A stretch of DNA of 56,822 nt from Gymnopus androsaceus JB14 (taxonomy: Eukaryota > Basidiomycota > Agaricomycetes > Agaricales > Omphalotaceae): positions 1 to 56,822 of the forward strand of contig ML769707.1 in assembly GCA_009733575.1 (NCBI GenBank). Reading direction: 5' to 3'. Position numbers and translations under genes: made by a program. Numbering within the stretch: the first letter of the stretch is position 1; each line of letters begins with the position of its first letter. The notes below the pieces were generated by a model, which saw only the letters and a list, made by a program, of their open reading frames with translations, was not told the origin of the DNA and did no database searches. Shown piece by piece: positions 54,792 to 56,822 of this stretch.

Positions 54792-56711
54792 GGGGCATCT
54801 TCACCGTCTACTCATCGTCTTTCTGTCAGTCCTGGACCTGATGAAAATCTTCATCACGAGCCCATATCTGAGCGATCCCCATCGCCCACTGTCCACATAT
54901 CCCCCGGCCGTGATTGTGATCCTCAAGTTAATCATGTACCTATTGTCTCTCGTTCCAATCCTCGTGTCATCTTGCGAAAATCCTCCCACATCAGTAACAA
55001 AAGGCTGCCCGAAACTCCGGATAGTGATGCTCCTTCACCAAAGCACCAGAAGCTATCTGGAGGGAAGAAGACGAGGACCAAGGAAACTACTAAAGAGATG
55101 GATATCATTAGTGACAATAACAATATGGACATTGAAGAGGCACTGAAAGCTGGGAAGGAGGACGGCAAGAACCTCCCTAGACTCGAAGTCTGTGGAGACA
55201 AGGAGGTATGTCCGAATAGCATATCGATAGGCAATAATTTTGACTGATTATTCTCTTAGCGTAAAGTTTCACCTGTTATACACGTATATTCAGCCGATCA
55301 AACCCAGTACTATGGGTATCAAGGGAAACACTATGTGCGTACACCGCTTTAAATCACTTTTCTAGAGGCGATATCTAACCTTGGACCGATAGGACTCTCA
55401 AATTGCTGAAGATCTTCAAGAGCTTGCCGCGCACGTGAACGCTGCAAGGAAGAAAAACAGGATTCCCCATTGGAAAACCTCTAGAATGGTCGGATGGGAT
55501 GAGCAGTCCTGTAGCTCTTCTGACGCCTCCTAAGCTCTCCGATGACCCCAATTTACACTATGGATTGCCAATTTACACTATGGATTTTGCCAATTTTCTC
55601 AAGACATCTGCAAAGGATTTGCAGAATCTTTTCCGACGCTATCCTGCCATAGTAGTAAGCGGGCGCCCAACCCATCTCAAGTGCGACCTTGCCAGTTTAG
55701 AAGAGTGGGGTGGAGTTGATGAGTTAAGGGAGATGCATGGTGTGTCATCTCGTCATAAGTAATTTTTCTGAATTAGCGTGGTAACCACAATCTAGATAAC
55801 TCAAGATACGACCCGAAAAATGCTGGTTCCGTTTTTGTGCTGGCGTCCTACCGGGAATTTCTCCAGACTTCTAAAAACGTCAATAGCCTTGATAACCCTC
55901 TGAGTGGAGGGACGTCAGCTCCTACCCAGCTGGCTACTGACCTCCGCGCTGCTGATCTCGGTGTATGGAGAATTCCCCAGTCACATCCCAGTGCGAATCA
56001 TGAATTGGGTCTATTGGCAAAGTCCGATGCTGTTCATTTGCCGCATGTAGACCGCGCGGGAACAGGCACTTGGGTGGCTATAGAGGATGGGCTGAAAAAG
56101 TGGGATCTTGCCTTCCCGTCTAAGGAAGCTAGAGAAGAAGAGTTTGCTAATCCAGCTGTGTATGGGAGTGAAATGGTTGAAGGTCGCAACTACGCTAGGT
56201 CCTGGGACTGGTACTCTATACTATTGTACCCTGGAACCATGTTGTATGTTTGTCATTCTTCCCTCATATTTACTTGCTCACTCTCATTCTGTTATAGGAT
56301 CATGCGTCCAGGAACCGTTCATAGTGTAACAACGCTTCAAGATTGTGTTGCTTTGGGCGGCCACTTCTTTTCTGCACCAACAATTAAGTACTCGTCTATT
56401 CGTTATTTCACACTTTTGTTGGCTCTCATACCATCACCAACGTTTCAATGGATGATGAGCAGCAGATGCTTCTTCCACATGTTCAAGATGGGTACAATGA
56501 CAAAGAGAGGCTCGAACAATTACTACTGAAGTCGCTTCTTGGGCAGGCTCATACGCTGTGGGACAGCGTCAAGCGCAGGGAAGAGCTTGGAGTTTACGGG
56601 GTTACGATTACAAAAGGAGAGAAAGAAAGGGAGATCACGGCGCATCAAGTTCTTTCTGCTATCGAGGAGGATCTTTCTGACTTTCCGGGTTTCACCATGT
56701 GGGGAGGATGA
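54792..56711 (+). pseudogene. JmjC-domain gene, 3' part
   Basis: The frame continues directly from 37689 after removing one target duplication: Ser/Pro-rich (LSVSPGPDENLHHEPISERS), then Lys-rich, an intron at 55206, two small exons, and the catalytic exons. The JmjC signature is clear: HVDRAGTGTWV gives the HxD iron ligands, GLKKWDLAF a candidate 2-oxoglutarate region, and MRPGTVHSV with GGHFF the second His. Further introns are at 55740-55795, about 56246-56298 and after 56387. Such proteins are Fe(II)/2-oxoglutarate oxygenases, typically histone or protein demethylases or hydroxylases; the substrate is unknown. An A-run at 55453-55457 appears to hold a +1 frame change (HVNAARKK then TGFPIGKPLEW). 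The last frame ends with TGA at 56709-56711. Confidence 0.72.
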
Positions 56712-56822
56712 ACCTGCCCCTACGTCGTACTCCTGGCCTGCTTCTCCTGGTTCCAGTTGTTATGTTCTCAAATCCAAACGCACCGTTTAATATTATACCG
56801 TTTAATTTACAATCTGTGTACA
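56712..56822. other. 3' flank of the JmjC gene
   Basis: Short AT-rich tail with ATTATACCGTTTAATTTAC; it contains no gene and is probably 3' untranslated sequence. Confidence 0.4.

Noticed and set aside
1..56822. tRNA or rRNA genes
   Set aside because: No B-box plus acceptor-stem arrangement or ribosomal RNA sequence was recognised on either strand by eye; a dedicated search was not possible.

Overview
The window reads as a basidiomycete (Agaricomycete-type) fungal chromosome segment dominated by transposable elements. Evidence: genes with many 45-70 bp GT-AG introns, a Plavaka-type DNA transposase, a DUF6698 gene, a DIRS-like tyrosine-recombinase retroelement, and a fungal OTT_1508-type deaminase. 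No tRNA, rRNA or bacterial-style operon was seen. Intron boundaries are my own manual predictions.

Layout. (1) 1-1322: the tail of an unknown gene and an intact three-exon NAD(P)-dependent reductase. (2) 1323-7242: gene-poor, with a 722-bp foldback element (4016-4737, TA duplication), a GACCGT-rich probable MITE, and a Copia 3' LTR. (3) 7243-17000: minus-strand retroelement debris (Copia RT/RNase H next to an unrelated-looking Gag), split by nested DNA elements. The main one is a 4.6-kb element (9265-13891) whose two arms are large arrays of the same 53-bp repeat facing each other. A 561-bp hAT-type MITE with a perfect 8-bp duplication lies upstream of the Gag. (4) 17820-25445: a decayed DIRS-like element (+) and a nearly full-length decayed Copia element (-), each interrupted by a short element whose ends begin CATCAG. 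(5) 25645-34649: an OTT_1508-like deaminase gene with in-frame stops, a 390-bp MITE, an acidic protein with SUMO-interaction-like motifs, a relic resembling a peptidase M64 gene, and a Ulp1 (SUMO protease) gene. (6) 35225-56711: a JmjC-domain gene cut in two by a 17,094-bp terminal-inverted-repeat element (37690-54783).

The 17-kb element is the centre of interest. It ends in CACTTCAGGC..., has about 0.7-0.8 kb inverted repeats containing 29-bp GCAGCTGCC tandem units, and is flanked by a perfect 8-bp duplication (CCATATCT). Removing it and one duplication copy restores the host reading frame across the junction. It carries a relic lysine-rich ORF, a frameshifted fragment of an aspartyl-tRNA-synthetase-like gene, unrecognised exon-like fragments, and four nested insertions. 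The largest insertion is an 8,343-bp Plavaka element (41379-49721, TA duplication). Its 10-exon transposase (1,299 aa) and divergent 7-exon DUF6698 gene (482 aa) both appear intact. Between them lie fragments of at least two captured host genes: a Dabb-type A/B-barrel protein and a Ste6/ABCB-type ABC transporter.

Two unifying ideas emerge. First, the 17-kb element and the 4.6-kb tandem-array element share the end signature CA(C/T)T(T/C)CAG and about 8-bp duplications, so they look like one family whose inverted repeats are built from tandem repeats. Second, the Plavaka ends (CATCAGCAAAA...) are shared by three short elements at 18013-18416, 21309-21675 and 52256-52941, which look like its non-autonomous relatives although their interiors differ completely.
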